11,457 nt of DNA, taken from the NCBI GenBank assembly GCA_031265535.1, contig JAISCO010000417.1:1-11457 (forward strand), in the 5' to 3' direction. Below, one piece after another: positions 11,339 through 11,457 of the stretch; position 1 is the first letter of the stretch, and each line of letters begins with the position of its first letter. The notes beneath the pieces are model-generated. The model searched no databases. It had not been told where the DNA came from and saw only the letters and a list, made by a program, of their open reading frames with translations. A program made the translations under genes and the position numbers. The DNA comes from Spirochaetaceae bacterium. Its GTDB lineage: Bacteria > Spirochaetota > Spirochaetia > Treponematales > Breznakiellaceae.

Positions 11339-11457
11339 AATGAAAAATGTCTATGTTCTTATAATTATGTTGATTATCGGGTTTTCGGTTGAAGCACAAC
11401 AGAACCAGCTGCCAAATATTGAAATAATTGCCGGCAATAGACCTGAATGGGTAGAGT
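11339..11457. repeat. Terminal direct repeat, right copy (identical to 1-119)
   Basis: Exact copy of bases 1-119, ending at the last base of the window. It is preceded by CAGAGGGTACAAA, which supplies the ribosome binding site missing from the left copy. Confidence 0.95.
11340..11457 (+). CDS. Start of the 171-aa secreted protein gene, cut off by the window end
   Basis: The first 39 codons of the gene, identical to 2-118, with the signal peptide and the RPEWVE start of the mature module. GAGGG (11329-11333) is six bases before the ATG. If the molecule is circular this is the same gene as at 2-517 and not a second one. If it is a tandem unit, it is a separate copy whose remainder is not seen. 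Confidence 0.85.
   Translation, partial: MKNVYVLIIMLIIGFSVEAQQNQLPNIEIIAGNRPEWVE

Overview
The window looks like spirochaete DNA, most likely from a Treponema-like bacterium of a gut community. Four things point that way: a bacterial-type prolyl-tRNA synthetase and a short SSB that read as Treponema-type, a run of exported proteins with loose spirochaetal-style lipoboxes, an abundance of dispersed palindromic repeats, and a long C/G homopolymer ahead of a surface-protein operon. The assignment is inference; no 16S rRNA or other decisive marker is present.

The first and last 119 bases are identical (1-119 and 11339-11457) and lie exactly at the window edges. The contig therefore closes on itself as an 11,338-bp circle, or represents one unit of a tandem repeat or a loop in an assembly graph. 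Read as a circle, the small gene at 2-517 is the last gene of the operon at 6680-11296. No replication initiator, partition or mobilisation gene is visible, and tRNA-Leu, proS and ssb look chromosomal, so a true plasmid is not the favoured reading.

Layout. 2-517: small secreted protein. 518-1506: no intact gene, but a mosaic of palindromic repeats and a MITE-like element. 1507-2511: Fic-domain protein with a C-terminal winged helix. 2512-2802: more palindromes, a pyrimidine tract and the tRNA promoter region. 2803-2885: tRNA-Leu(CAA). 2867-4684 (minus): proS, whose 3' end overlaps the tRNA. 4685-5256: proS promoter, a repeat and a second MITE-like element. 5257-5655: ssb. 5656-6679: palindromes, a transposase remnant interrupted by a 65-bp palindromic repeat, a run of 14 C, and a terminator-like hairpin. 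6680-11338 continuing into 2-517: six co-directional genes for exported proteins.

The six-gene operon is the main biological novelty. Four of its products carry the same recognisable module (a P-x-W start, then GIG or a close variant, an Ala-rich helix, and an aromatic-rich closing strand), which resembles the LPP20/FlpT N-terminal fold. One of them carries it twice, giving five copies. The same operon adds a degenerate formylglycine-generating-enzyme-like domain, a LysM peptidoglycan-binding protein, and a secreted protein joining a carboxypeptidase-regulatory-like domain to a YfaP/DUF2135-like domain. Together they suggest an envelope-associated complex anchored to outer or inner membrane lipid and to peptidoglycan. 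Its function cannot be read from sequence alone.
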